Shown here: positions 1 to 7,891 of the stretch, piece after piece | Layout of the letters: the number at the start of each line of letters is the position of its first letter | Position numbering within the stretch: the first letter of the stretch is position 1 | Assembly (NCBI GenBank): GCA_037384065.1 | Contig: JARROJ010000049.1 | Location: 1 to 17,768, forward strand | DNA length: 17,768 bases | Direction: 5' to 3' | DNA from: JABDPF01 sp037384065 | GTDB taxonomy: Bacteria > Pseudomonadota > Gammaproteobacteria > Xanthomonadales > SZUA-36 | Made by a program: the position numbers and the translations under genes | The notes under the pieces: generated by a model | The model's input: only the letters and a program-made list of their open reading frames with translations | What the model was told of the DNA's origin: nothing | The model's database searches: none

Positions 1-441
1 CTTGGAAAAATCTTCGAGCACGGTCGGCAACGTACCCTGGACCGGCTTGGACATCGCCGTCCAGGCAGCCGCGGCGCCGGCCGCCGCCGCTTGCGCGAAA
101 CTGTCGGCCGTAAGCATCCGGCGACCGGCGACGGCTTCGCGGAAACCGTGGAAATACTGCGCCATGATGGCGCCGGAATTCCCGCGCGCGCCATCCAACG
201 CCGCCTCGGCGACATGGTCCATCAAATCGTCGACACGGCCGTCCGGGCTGCTGGCGGTCGCTTCGAGGATCGTCTTGAAGGTGAACGCCATGTTGGTGCC
301 GGTATCGCCGTCCGGCACCGGGAATACGTTGATTCGGTTCAGGTATTCACGGCGCTGGAACACGTGACCGATGCCGGCCGACAGCGCGCGAAGCAGGCGG
401 CGGGCATCCAGGTAGGCGATGGCGGGCGACGTTTTCGACAT
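1..441 (-). CDS. DAK2-domain protein (FakA/DegV-DAK2 type), N-terminal part, truncated by window edge
   Basis: The 147 visible residues are the start of a DAK2 (DhaL-like) nucleotide-binding domain. The diagnostic Mg-ATP motif NVFPVPDGDTGTNM sits at about residues 38-51, with D44, D46 and N50 as the expected metal and phosphate ligands. A second family motif, GARGNSGAIM, is at about 84-93. In Firmicutes the family member FakA phosphorylates fatty acids presented by DegV-like FakB proteins; many proteobacteria carry DAK2 fused to DegV. Which arrangement applies here is outside the window. The start is well fixed: an in-frame TAA lies at 451-453, just upstream, and the next Met is inside the catalytic motif. 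No Shine-Dalgarno sequence precedes the ATG, and a perfect TATAAT lies only 8 bases upstream, so the message may be leaderless. No signal peptide is seen, so it is cytoplasmic. The family call is firm; the substrate is not known. Confidence 0.88.
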   Translation of the reverse strand, partial: MSKTSPAIAYLDARRLLRALSAGIGHVFQRREYLNRINVFPVPDGDTGTNMAFTFKTILEATASSPDGRVDDLMDHVAEAALDGARGNSGAIMAQYFHGFREAVAGRRMLTADSFAQAAAAGAAAAWTAMSKPVQGTLPTVLEDFSK

Positions 442-449
442 GGCGGAAT

Positions 450-455
450 ATTATA
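450..455 (-). promoter_or_regulatory. Candidate -10 box TATAAT of the DAK2 gene
   Basis: Read on the minus strand these six bases are a perfect TATAAT. Initiation 6-7 bases downstream would fall at about 443-444, almost on the ATG at 441. A TTGACC lies further upstream but 21 bases from the -10, longer than the usual 16-18, so no good -35 is present at standard spacing. The box also contains the in-frame TAA that bounds the coding region. It could be a chance AT-rich hexamer. Confidence 0.4.
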
Positions 456-491
456 TGGTCAAACCACCCCCGCGTTGGTCAATTTGGCCAA
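456..491. repeat. Two direct TGGTCAA repeats plus a TTGGCCAA palindrome upstream of the DAK2 gene
   Basis: TGGTCAA occurs at 456-462 and again at 476-482, start to start 20 bases apart (about two helical turns). A related perfect palindrome, TTGGCCAA, follows at 484-491. They abut the candidate -10 box of the minus-strand gene, where a regulator could bind. No known regulator is assigned. The repeats are seen directly; the regulatory role is inferred. Confidence 0.35.
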
Positions 492-599
492 AGCGGAGGC
501 GCTGCGTCCACGCAAACGCCTGACTTCTGGCCCATGCGGACGTGGCACGATTGCTGCATCGTATAACTGGGAAACAGTCGATAACAGGGCTTTCGAAAC

Positions 600-917
600 A
601 TGACCACCAACGACGTACTCACTGAAATCCGCGAATCCCTCAACGGCAGGCCCGGCCAGCCGATCCTGTTCGGTGTGTGCCGGTCGCTGGCCGAGCGTTT
701 CGGCCAGGAACCCTGGACCTACCGCGCGGCCGCCATCCTCCTGGCCGTGTTCTTCACGCTGCCGACAATCGCGGCCTACATCATTCTCGGTTTCGCGCTG
801 AAGGAAACGGAAGACCGCACGCGGCGGTTCTTTTCCGGGCTGGCCGTGCTGATCCGCGAGTGGACTGAAAAGCTGGCTGATTCGCTGCGCAGCCTGTTCG
901 GCCCCGAGCGCGCCTGA
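600..917 (+). CDS. PspC-domain membrane protein
   Basis: A 105-residue protein with a PspC domain at about residues 17-67. A GVCRSLAERFG segment (the PspC 'GVCaGlA..fg' motif) is followed by a hydrophobic membrane segment at about 43-66. A short amphipathic, charged tail (residues about 68-105) follows. In enterobacteria PspC acts with PspA and PspB in the envelope-stress phage shock response at the inner membrane. No pspA, pspB or pspF is visible here, so this is a stand-alone PspC-domain protein and its role in that response is uncertain. It is the usual size of the family. The ATG at 600 has no convincing Shine-Dalgarno sequence. A TATAAC at 562-567 could serve as a -10 box, but no -35 is apparent at normal spacing. 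It converges on the DUF836 gene with an 83-base gap lacking a hairpin followed by a T-run. Confidence 0.85.
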   Translation: MTTNDVLTEIRESLNGRPGQPILFGVCRSLAERFGQEPWTYRAAAILLAVFFTLPTIAAYIILGFALKETEDRTRRFFSGLAVLIREWTEKLADSLRSLFGPERA

Positions 918-1000
918 GTCGATCGACGCAACGCCGGAGGCGTGGGGCGACCCGTACGGCCCCGATTCCCCGGTGCAGGCTCCGTCAGATTCTTCGCGTT

Positions 1001-1237
1001 TCACCCACCGAGGAACCGCGCCAGGGCGTCCGCGTCGAACGGAAACGGCAACTCCCGCCCCGAGTGGTCTTCGCGCACGACCGGGATGAGCAAACCGTAG
1101 CGCCCGGCCAGGTCCGGGTCGCGATCGATGTCGATTTCGCGCCAGTCCGCACCGGCTTCGGCCAGCATCCGCGCCACGTGTTCACACAGGTGACAACCGG
1201 GCCGGGCGAACAGGATCAGGTCGGGTTCGGTTTTCAT
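1001..1237 (-). CDS. Glutaredoxin-like protein (DUF836 family)
   Basis: A 78-residue thioredoxin-fold protein. The redox motif is CHLC (C15, C18), preceded by the strand LILFARPG, and the expected cis-proline is in LIPVV (P52). This layout and size match the glutaredoxin-like DUF836 family, which lacks a characterised partner in most bacteria. It probably acts as a small cytoplasmic thiol-disulfide oxidoreductase. The ATG at 1237 was chosen because it directly precedes the first beta strand. A longer reading from 1294 would add 19 residues without family character and would run to within 6 bases of the divergent sdaA start. The 62-base divergent gap to sdaA must hold both promoters, but no strong one is evident. 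The family call is firm; the function is inferred from the fold. Confidence 0.82.
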   Translation of the reverse strand: MKTEPDLILFARPGCHLCEHVARMLAEAGADWREIDIDRDPDLAGRYGLLIPVVREDHSGRELPFPFDADALARFLGG

Positions 1238-1299
1238 ACCGGCATTCTGGCAGGTTACACTGCGGCGTTCGAGTCGCCGGAGAATACAGCGCACCTGCC

Positions 1300-2673
1300 A
1301 TGGCCGTCAGCATTTTCGACCTGTTCAAGATCGGCATCGGGCCGTCGAGCTCCCACACCGTGGGGCCGATGAAGGCCGCGCGCCGGTACCTGCAGCGCCT
1401 GCAGCGGAACGACCAGCTCGAGCACACCGCGCGGATCACGGTGACCCTGTACGGTTCGCTGGCGCTGACCGGGCGCGGCCACGGCACCGACAAGGCGCTG
1501 CTGCTCGGTCTGATGGGCGAGGAGCCCGACCGGGTCGACCCCGATCGGATCGAGGCCCGCCTGGAAGCGGTTCGCGCCAACCGTCGCCTGACCCTCGCGG
1601 GACTGAAAGACATCGATTTTTCCGAGCTCGAGGACCTGCGATTCCGGATGCGCCAACGCCTGCCGCGACACCCCAACGGCATGCGGTTCCGCGCCTACGA
1701 TGCCCGGCGCGCGTTATTGGATCAGCGGGACTACTACTCCGTCGGCGGCGGCTTCGTGATCGACGAGGACAGCGCCGAGGCCGACCGCATCGTCGCCGAC
1801 CACACCCGCATCCCCCACCCGTTCGCCAGCGGCGACGAACTCCTGGCGCGGTGCGCGCGCCACGGCTTGCGCATCGCCGACATCGTGCTCGCCAACGAAC
1901 GGGCCTGGCGCAGCGATGCCGAGATCCGACGCGGAGTGCTGCGCATCTACCGTGCGATGATGGACTGCATGGAGCGTGGGTTCCGCCAGCACGGCACGCT
2001 GCCCGGCGGACTCGGCGTCGTTCGTCGCGCACCCGCGCTGCTGCGGAAACTGGACCGGGAGGCCGGCGGCACGGACAGCCTGACGATCCTCGACCGGGTG
2101 AATCTCTTCGCGCTCGCGGTCAACGAGGAAAACGCGGCGGGCGGCCGCGTGGTCACGGCGCCGACCAACGGGGCGGCCGGCGTCATTCCGGCCGTGCTGC
2201 GCTACTACGTCGATTTCGTGCCCGGCGCCGACGAAGACGGAATCCTCGAGTTCCTGCTCACGGCCGGAGCGATCGGCGCCCTGTACACCAGTAATGCGTC
2301 GATCTCCGGCGCGGAGGTCGGCTGCCAGGGCGAGGTCGGGGTGGCCTGCTCGATGGCGGCCGGCGGGCTGACCGCCGCCATGGGCGGTACCATGGCGCAG
2401 GTCGAATGTGCCGCGGAGATCGGAATGGAGCATAATCTGGGCCTGACCTGCGACCCGGTCGGCGGCCTGGTGCAGATTCCGTGCATCGAGCGCAACGCGA
2501 TGGCTGCGGTCAAGGCGATCAATGCGCAACGGATGGCCAGCCGGAGCGAGGGAACGCACCGCGTGTCGCTCGACAAGGTCATCAAGACGATGAAGGAGAC
2601 CGGCGCGGACATGAAGTCCCATTACAAGGAAACCTCCCGGGGCGGCCTGGCGGTCAACGTGATCGAATGCTGA
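1300..2673 (+). CDS. sdaA: L-serine ammonia-lyase (L-serine dehydratase), iron-sulfur type
   Basis: This enzyme deaminates L-serine to pyruvate and ammonia in the cytoplasm using a [4Fe-4S] cluster. The 457-residue protein opens with the family signature SIFDLFKIGIGPSSSHTVGP. The N-terminal beta domain is followed by the catalytic alpha domain. The three cysteines expected to hold the cluster are present: C342 in GCQGEVG, C384 in LTCDPVGG and C395 in QIPCIERN. Two further cysteines, C350 and C370, lie between them. Length is normal for the single-chain proteobacterial form, unlike the split alpha/beta enzymes of Firmicutes. The ATG at 1300 is the canonical start, although no clear ribosome binding site is seen. 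The stop codon overlaps the start of the downstream M23 peptidase, so the two are probably translationally coupled. Confidence 0.97.
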   Translation: MAVSIFDLFKIGIGPSSSHTVGPMKAARRYLQRLQRNDQLEHTARITVTLYGSLALTGRGHGTDKALLLGLMGEEPDRVDPDRIEARLEAVRANRRLTLAGLKDIDFSELEDLRFRMRQRLPRHPNGMRFRAYDARRALLDQRDYYSVGGGFVIDEDSAEADRIVADHTRIPHPFASGDELLARCARHGLRIADIVLANERAWRSDAEIRRGVLRIYRAMMDCMERGFRQHGTLPGGLGVVRRAPALLRKLDREAGGTDSLTILDRVNLFALAVNEENAAGGRVVTAPTNGAAGVIPAVLRYYVDFVPGADEDGILEFLLTAGAIGALYTSNASISGAEVGCQGEVGVACSMAAGGLTAAMGGTMAQVECAAEIGMEHNLGLTCDPVGGLVQIPCIERNAMAAVKAINAQRMASRSEGTHRVSLDKVIKTMKETGADMKSHYKETSRGGLAVNVIEC

Positions 2674-3623
2674 TGCCCCGCCCCGCCCTGGCGTGCCTGG
2701 CGGTGCTCGTCGCGCTGTGTGCGGCGGCGCCGGTCACCGCGAAAAACATCTACAAGTACCAGGACGAGAACGGTATCTGGCACTTTACCGATCGCGCGCC
2801 CGACGATACCGGGATCGAGTTCGAAACGGTGTTCATGGAGCGCGAGCGCGAGGCCCGCGTGCGTTTGCGGCAGGAAGGCACGAAGCAGAACCCGCTCTAC
2901 TACCTGTTCAACGACTACTGGGGCCCCGTGCAGGTCGAACTGACGCTCAGCGATGCACGCAACGTCCTGTCCGAACCCGAACTGCCCGCGCGCTTCGTGG
3001 TTCCGGGCCAGAAGGAACGGCTGCTGGTCGGGCTCGGGCCGCTCGACCCCGGACGCGGCTTTCGCTACCGCCTGAACGTCGCGACCGTGCCCGGCCCGCC
3101 GAAGCCGACGCCGGTCGACGGCCTGGTCCTGCGGCCGCCGTTCGCGCCCGACAAGGCCTACCCGGTCAGCCAGGGTTTCGACGGCGGCAAGACGCACCTC
3201 GACGAGGAAAGCCGCTACGCGATCGATATCGTGATGCCCGAGGGCAGCCCGGTCCACGCGGTGCGCGACGGCGTCGTCATGGACATCGAAGAGGATTTCA
3301 ATGCCGGCGGAATGGATGCCGAAAAATACGCGGACAAGGCCAACCACGTACGCGTGCTGCACGCCGACGGCACGATGGCGTTGTACGCGCACCTGGCGCT
3401 GGCCAGTGTCATCGTGCGCCCCGGCGCACGCGTGCGCGCGGGCCAGTTGCTGGCCCGCTCCGGCAATACGGGGCTGAGTTCCGGCCCCCACCTGCACTTC
3501 GCGATTCAGCAGAACACCGGCATGAACCTGATCTCGCTGCCCTTCGAGTTCCGGCTTGCGGACGGCCGGGCGGTGACGCCGGAAGAGGGGCGCTACATCG
3601 GCGCGCTGCCGACGCTCCCCTGA
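2667..3623 (+). CDS. Secreted M23-family peptidase with DUF4124 N-terminal domain
   Basis: A 318-residue exported zinc metallopeptidase, probably a periplasmic peptidoglycan endopeptidase or an EnvC/NlpD-like regulator. Residues 1-25 form a signal peptide with likely cleavage after VTA. A DUF4124 motif follows (IYKYQDENG...HFTDR, about 28-44), then a beta-rich region (about 75-155). The M23 (LytM) domain occupies about 165-310. Metal ligands appear intact: H177 and D187 in the first motif, and H277 of the PHLH motif (H275, H277), with H242 in LYAHL as the additional catalytic histidine. The ATG at 2667 overlaps the sdaA stop by 7 bases; a second ATG at 2673 (TGATG junction) would give a protein two residues shorter. 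Both preserve the signal peptide. Pairing with sdaA suggests co-transcription rather than a shared pathway. The substrate bond cannot be told from sequence. Confidence 0.9.
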   Translation: MLMPRPALACLAVLVALCAAAPVTAKNIYKYQDENGIWHFTDRAPDDTGIEFETVFMEREREARVRLRQEGTKQNPLYYLFNDYWGPVQVELTLSDARNVLSEPELPARFVVPGQKERLLVGLGPLDPGRGFRYRLNVATVPGPPKPTPVDGLVLRPPFAPDKAYPVSQGFDGGKTHLDEESRYAIDIVMPEGSPVHAVRDGVVMDIEEDFNAGGMDAEKYADKANHVRVLHADGTMALYAHLALASVIVRPGARVRAGQLLARSGNTGLSSGPHLHFAIQQNTGMNLISLPFEFRLADGRAVTPEEGRYIGALPTLP

Positions 3624-3635
3624 GACCGGCCATTT

Positions 3636-3643
3636 GATAGAAT
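3636..3643 (+). promoter_or_regulatory. Candidate -10 region GATAGAAT of prfC
   Basis: TAGAAT at 3638-3643 (4-5 of 6 matches to TATAAT) lies in the 47-base gap before prfC. It is followed by a GC-rich discriminator and would place a start site near 3650, about 20 bases ahead of the ATG. No convincing -35 is found at 16-18 bases, so this is a weak call. prfC could instead be read through from the upstream genes. Confidence 0.3.
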
Positions 3644-3670
3644 GGCGCGCTTTTTCAATCGGCCCCGACC

Positions 3671-5266
3671 ATGAACCGACTGCAACAGGAAATCGCACGG
3701 CGGCGGACCTTCGCCATCATCTCGCACCCGGACGCCGGCAAGACCACGCTGACCGAAAAACTGCTGCTGTTCGGCGGCGCGATCCAGATGGCCGGCACGG
3801 TCAAGGCGCGCAAGGCCGCACGCCACGCCACCTCGGACTGGATGAAGCTGGAACAGGAGCGCGGCATTTCGGTCACCTCCTCGGTCATGCAGTTCACGTA
3901 CCGGGACCGCGTGGTCAACCTGCTGGACACGCCCGGCCACGCCGACTTCTCGGAAGACACCTACCGCACCCTGACCGCCGTCGATTCCGCGCTGATGGTG
4001 ATCGACTGCGCCAAGGGCGTCGAGGAACGCACGATCAAGCTGATGGAAGTCTGCCGCCTGCGCCAGACACCGATCTTCACCTTCATCAACAAGCTCGACC
4101 GGGAAGGCCGGGAGCCGATCGAACTGCTCGACGAGGTCGAGGAGGTGCTCGGCATCCAGTGCGCTCCGGTCACCTGGCCGATCGGCATGGGCAAGCGACT
4201 GAAGGGCGTTTACCACCTGCTCGACGACGCGGTGCACCTGTACCAGTCCGGACGCAACTACGTGACCCAGGACGCCGAAATCATTCAGGGCCTCGACAAT
4301 CCCGAACTGGATGACCGGCTGGGCGCCGATGCGGCCGAACTGCGGGACGAGATCGAGCTCGTCCAGGGCGCCAGCCACGAGTTCGACCCGGCCGCGTACC
4401 GGGCCGGCAACCAGACCCCGGTGTTCTTCGGCTCGGCCATCAACAATTTCGGCGTGACGCCGTTGCTGGATTCGTTCGTCAAACACGCGCCACCGCCCGG
4501 GGAGCGCGCCACCGTGGGCCGCACCGTCGCCGCCGAGGAAAACCAGCTCAGCGGCTTCGTCTTCAAGGTGCAGGCCAACATGGACCCGGCCCACCGCGAC
4601 CGCGTGGCGTTCATGCGCATCTGTTCCGGGCGGTTCGAGAGCGGCATGAAAATGCTGCACGTCCGCCTGGGCAAGACCGTCAAGGCGGCCAATGCGCTGA
4701 CCTTCATGGCGCAGGACCGCGAACACGTGGAGAGCGCCTGGCCGGGCGATATCGTGGGCCTGCACAACCACGGCACGATCAGCATCGGCGACACCTTCAC
4801 CGAGGGCGAGGCGCTGCAGTTCACCGGCATTCCGCACTTCGCGCCGGAACTGTTCCGCCGCGCGCAGCTGCGCGATCCGCTCAAGCTCAAGGCCCTGCAG
4901 AAGGGCCTCGAACAGCTCTCCGAGGAGGGCGCCACGCAGTTCTTCCGGCCCATGATGAACAACGACCTGATTCTTGGCGCGGTCGGCATGCTGCAGTTCG
5001 ACGTGGTGGCCTACCGCCTGCGCAATGAATACAACGTCGAGGCGACCTTCGAGAACGTCAACGTGCATACCGCCCGCTGGGTGCGGTGCGGCGACGACAA
5101 GATGCTGCAGGATTTCACGCGGCAATTGCAGAACAACCTGGCCGAGGATGGCGCCGGCCAGCTCGTCTACCTTGCGCCGACGCGCGTCAACCTGCAGCTG
5201 ACCCAGGAACGCTGGCCGGACATCGAGTTCGCAGCGACCCGCGAAACGACGATCTTCGCCGGCTGA
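3671..5266 (+). CDS. prfC: Peptide chain release factor 3 (RF3)
   Basis: RF3 is the translational GTPase that recycles RF1 and RF2 from the ribosome after termination. The 531-residue length matches the family. GTPase motifs are complete: G1 HPDAGKTT (19-26), the switch I element RGISVTSS (64-71), G3 DTPGH (86-90) and G4 NKLD (140-143). RF3 is told apart from EF-G by its length and by the C-terminal RF3 domain (about 390-525) in place of EF-G domains IV-V. The 'MNRLQQEIARRRTFAIISHP' N-terminus is typical. The ATG at 3671 has no clear Shine-Dalgarno sequence. The downstream MATE exporter begins 4 bases after the stop, so they are almost certainly one transcript. Nothing unusual was seen in the sequence. 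Confidence 0.98.
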   Translation: MNRLQQEIARRRTFAIISHPDAGKTTLTEKLLLFGGAIQMAGTVKARKAARHATSDWMKLEQERGISVTSSVMQFTYRDRVVNLLDTPGHADFSEDTYRTLTAVDSALMVIDCAKGVEERTIKLMEVCRLRQTPIFTFINKLDREGREPIELLDEVEEVLGIQCAPVTWPIGMGKRLKGVYHLLDDAVHLYQSGRNYVTQDAEIIQGLDNPELDDRLGADAAELRDEIELVQGASHEFDPAAYRAGNQTPVFFGSAINNFGVTPLLDSFVKHAPPPGERATVGRTVAAEENQLSGFVFKVQANMDPAHRDRVAFMRICSGRFESGMKMLHVRLGKTVKAANALTFMAQDREHVESAWPGDIVGLHNHGTISIGDTFTEGEALQFTGIPHFAPELFRRAQLRDPLKLKALQKGLEQLSEEGATQFFRPMMNNDLILGAVGMLQFDVVAYRLRNEYNVEATFENVNVHTARWVRCGDDKMLQDFTRQLQNNLAEDGAGQLVYLAPTRVNLQLTQERWPDIEFAATRETTIFAG

Positions 5267-5270
5267 ACGC

Positions 5271-6629
5271 GTGACCGCGAAGCTGCTGACCCTGGCGAGC
5301 CTGTTTCCCGACAAGGGCCGACGGCGCCGAGTCTGGGGCATCGCGTTGCCGATCATGGGCGGCATGATGTCGCAGAACGTCCTGAACCTGGTGGACATCG
5401 CCATGGTCGGCCGCCTCGGCGACGCCGCGCTCGCAGCGACCGGCATCGGCAGCTTCGCCAATTACCTGGCGATGGCCTTCATCATCGGGCTGTCGGCAGG
5501 CGTGCAGGCGCTGGCGGCCCGTCGACTGGGGGAAGGCCGCGAGACCGAGACCGCAATTCCGCTGAACGGCGGCCTGCTGCTGGCGCTGGTGATTGGCCTG
5601 CCACTCGGCATTGCGCTGATCCTGGCGACGCCCTGGGCCTTTACCTTCCTGACCGACGATCCGCAGGTGCGCGAACTCGGCGCCCCCTACCTGCAGGTGC
5701 GCATCGCCAGCATCATCGCCGTCGGCATGAACTTCTCCTTCCGCGGCTACTGGAGCGCGGTGCACCTGACCGGCGTCTACCTGCGCACGCTCCTGCTGAT
5801 GCACGCGCTCAACATCTTTCTCAACTGGGTGTTGATTTTCGGCAATCTCGGTGCCCCGGCACTGGGTGTCTACGGCGCCGGGCTGGCGACGACCTTCTCC
5901 CTGTACGTCGGCACGGCCATCTACTTCGTGTTCGCGCTGCGGCGCGCGCGGGACGCCGGCTTCCTGCAGGGCATGCCGTCGCGCGCGACGCTGCTGCAGC
6001 AGTTTCGGCTATCGCTGCCCAGCAGCCTGCAGCAGCTGTTCTTCGCCGCCGGCCTGGTCACCCTGGTCTGGATCGTGGACCGCATCGGCACGGCGGAAGT
6101 CGCGGCCACCAATATCCTGATGACGTTTCACATCACGGCCTTGCTGCCGGCCTTCGGCGTGGCGCTGGCGGCCACCACCCTGGTCGGCAACGCGCTTGGC
6201 CGCGGCGACGTGGAGGACGCGGCACGGTGGGGCTGGAACTGCGCGGCGCTGACCTTCGTCTACGGCGCCGCGCTCAGCCTGGTGCTGATTCCGCTCGCCG
6301 AACCGGTGCTCGGCCTGTTCCTGACCAATCCCGAGACGCGCCGACTCGCCGTGCTGCCGATGGTGTTGTGGGCCTCGATGATCGCCTTCGACACGATGGG
6401 CATGGTGCTGATGAACGCGCTGATCGGCGCCGGGGACACGCGGCGTGCGATGTGGATCAGCCTGCTCTGGCAATGGTTGTTTTTTCTGCCCCTGGCCTGG
6501 CTGGCCGGACCGGTGCTCGGCTTCGGACTGCTCGGCGTCTGGGCCGTGAACGCGCTGTACCGGGCGGGGCAGGCGCTCAGCAGCATCCAACAGTGGCAGG
6601 GGCGCAAGTGGACGCAAATGCAGATCTGA
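5271..6629 (+). CDS. MATE-family multidrug/sodium antiporter
   Basis: A 452-residue polytopic inner-membrane protein of the MATE family (NorM/DinF type), about 12 membrane segments in two six-helix bundles. These transporters export cationic drugs or metabolites in exchange for Na+ or H+. Family features are the N-terminal IALPIMGGMMSQNVLNLVD segment with VDIAMVGRLG, the inter-bundle repeat beginning near residue 240 (FRLSLPSSLQQLFFAAG), and LMNALIGAGDTR near residue 380. The start is GTG at 5271, only 4 bases after prfC. No alternative ATG exists before the first helix, so the GTG is required. No Shine-Dalgarno is seen, in line with translational coupling to prfC. Substrate cannot be predicted. 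Members of this family have varied cargo, so no gene symbol is given. Confidence 0.92.
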   Translation: MTAKLLTLASLFPDKGRRRRVWGIALPIMGGMMSQNVLNLVDIAMVGRLGDAALAATGIGSFANYLAMAFIIGLSAGVQALAARRLGEGRETETAIPLNGGLLLALVIGLPLGIALILATPWAFTFLTDDPQVRELGAPYLQVRIASIIAVGMNFSFRGYWSAVHLTGVYLRTLLLMHALNIFLNWVLIFGNLGAPALGVYGAGLATTFSLYVGTAIYFVFALRRARDAGFLQGMPSRATLLQQFRLSLPSSLQQLFFAAGLVTLVWIVDRIGTAEVAATNILMTFHITALLPAFGVALAATTLVGNALGRGDVEDAARWGWNCAALTFVYGAALSLVLIPLAEPVLGLFLTNPETRRLAVLPMVLWASMIAFDTMGMVLMNALIGAGDTRRAMWISLLWQWLFFLPLAWLAGPVLGFGLLGVWAVNALYRAGQALSSIQQWQGRKWTQMQI

Positions 6630-6681
6630 TAGACTGAACGGATGCTTCGGCAAGCCCGGGGACGTGGGCGTATCGGGGGCG

Positions 6682-6693
6682 CGATGCGCATCG
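6682..6693. repeat. Perfect 12-base palindrome CGATGCGCATCG upstream of the glucosaminidase lipoprotein gene
   Basis: Twelve bases with perfect dyad symmetry lie within the 135-base gap between the MATE gene and the lipoprotein gene, 71 bases ahead of the latter's ATG. Position and symmetry suit a dimeric regulator site, though GC-rich DNA gives such palindromes by chance fairly often. The rest of this gap is GC-rich and includes a short GCTT-CGGC-AAGC hairpin near 6644-6655 but no T-run, so no terminator is called. Confidence 0.3.
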
Positions 6694-6764
6694 GGGCGAC
6701 CGCGGGCGGGGCGGCGCCAGGGGTTTTCACAATCGCGGATCATTCGACAGGAACGAGCTCAATC

Positions 6765-7871
6765 ATGAAGCAAACGAACCGACTCACCGCCTTTATCGCG
6801 GCGGTAACCCTTGTCCTGCTCGCCGGTTGCGCGCCCGACGCGCCCGACGACGGCGCGAGCGCGCAAAAGGACCCGCCCACCTCCGGCGAGGCCCAACCGG
6901 CGGAATCGGGCGACCCGGTGCCGGAGGTCGTGGTGCTGGTCAGCGATGAGCTTGTCCCCTGGCTGGAAGACGAAGACTGGTGGGGCGAGAACCTGCACGG
7001 CGAGCAACTCGACGTGCCGCACCTGATGATCGCCGCGATCAAGCCGGCCTGGCAGGTCAACGCGCAGAAACTGCCGGTCGCGCAGAAAAAGGAGGTGTTC
7101 TACCGTTTCATGCTGCCGCTGGTTCTGCATGCCAACGAGATGGTCATGGACCGCCGCGAAGGCCTGCTGCGGGCGCAGCGCGAACTGGACTCCGGATCCC
7201 TGTCCGCGGACAGCCTGGCGCTGCTGCGGCGACTGGTGCTGCTGCTGCCCGGGTTCGACGAGGCGCGCGCCGCCGCACTGGCCGCGGACGATCCGGAACT
7301 CCCCGGCATGATCGACGATTTACTGCGCCGCGTGGACATCATCCCGCCCGGCCTGGCCCTGGGTCAGGCCGCTTACGAAAGCGGTTACGGCACCTCGCGC
7401 TTCGCCGTCGAGGGCAACTCCCTGTTCGGCCAGTGGACCTACGGTGGCGACGGCATCAAGCCGAAGGAGCAACGCAGCAGCAAGGGCGATCACCGGATCA
7501 AGGCGTTCGACTGGCCGTTCGACAGCGTGCGCGGCTATTACATCAACCTGATGAGTCATCGCGCCTACGAGGACTTCCGCGCGCTGCGGGCCGAGCTGCG
7601 CGCGGCCGGCAAGCCGCTGGACTCGCTGACCCTGGCCGACGGCCTGCTGAGTTACTCCGAGCGCGGCCAGGCCTACGTCGACACGCTCAAGGGAATCATT
7701 CGCACCAACAAGCTGGATGTCGCCGACCGGGCGGTGTTTCGCGACGAGCCGATCCGGTTCATCGTGACCGAGCAGACGCGCGAGGAAGCGGAAGCGACAC
7801 GCGAGGAACTCGCGCGCATGCGCGCGTCGGGCGAGCTGGCCGAAATCCTGGAGCGCATGAACCTGGACTGA
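6765..7871 (+). CDS. Bax-like glucosaminidase-domain lipoprotein
   Basis: A 368-residue lipoprotein with a lipobox LLAGC; C22 is the lipidated residue and is followed by Ala, which suggests outer-membrane sorting. A flexible acidic and proline-rich linker covers about residues 23-50. The C-terminal part (about 190-330) is a glucosaminidase (FlgJ/Bax-type, GH73-related) domain: the segment AAYESGYGTSRFA contains the likely catalytic E205, followed by EGNSLFGQWTY and a YSERGQAYV segment near the end of the domain. Such enzymes cleave the glycan strands of peptidoglycan. E. coli Bax is shorter and of poorly known function. The ATG at 6765 is chosen because it opens a proper signal peptide and has AGGA 12 bases upstream; an upstream ATG at 6642 would add 41 residues that hide the signal. 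It converges on the amylosucrase gene with a 20-base gap. Confidence 0.85.
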   Translation: MKQTNRLTAFIAAVTLVLLAGCAPDAPDDGASAQKDPPTSGEAQPAESGDPVPEVVVLVSDELVPWLEDEDWWGENLHGEQLDVPHLMIAAIKPAWQVNAQKLPVAQKKEVFYRFMLPLVLHANEMVMDRREGLLRAQRELDSGSLSADSLALLRRLVLLLPGFDEARAAALAADDPELPGMIDDLLRRVDIIPPGLALGQAAYESGYGTSRFAVEGNSLFGQWTYGGDGIKPKEQRSSKGDHRIKAFDWPFDSVRGYYINLMSHRAYEDFRALRAELRAAGKPLDSLTLADGLLSYSERGQAYVDTLKGIIRTNKLDVADRAVFRDEPIRFIVTEQTREEAEATREELARMRASGELAEILERMNLD

Positions 7872-7891
7872 CGCCCGGAACACGCCGCCGA

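Noticed and set aside
543..555. Sigma-54-like promoter ahead of the PspC gene (TGGCAC followed by TTGCT)
   Set aside because: The GG and GC elements are only 9 bases apart, whereas -24/-12 promoters need 12. The psp connection made it tempting, but the spacing is wrong.
930..960. Possible terminator hairpin (ACGCC GGA GGCGT) between the PspC and DUF836 genes
   Set aside because: The stem is only 5 pairs with a 3-base loop and no T-run on either strand.
1238..1294. Longer start for the DUF836 protein
   Set aside because: The added 19 residues lack family similarity and would fill the divergent promoter gap; the ATG at 1237 directly precedes the first strand.
3593..5461. 622-residue open frame antisense to prfC
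   Set aside because: A shadow frame in GC-rich DNA opposite a highly conserved gene; its composition is rich in Arg, Ala and His with no recognisable domain.
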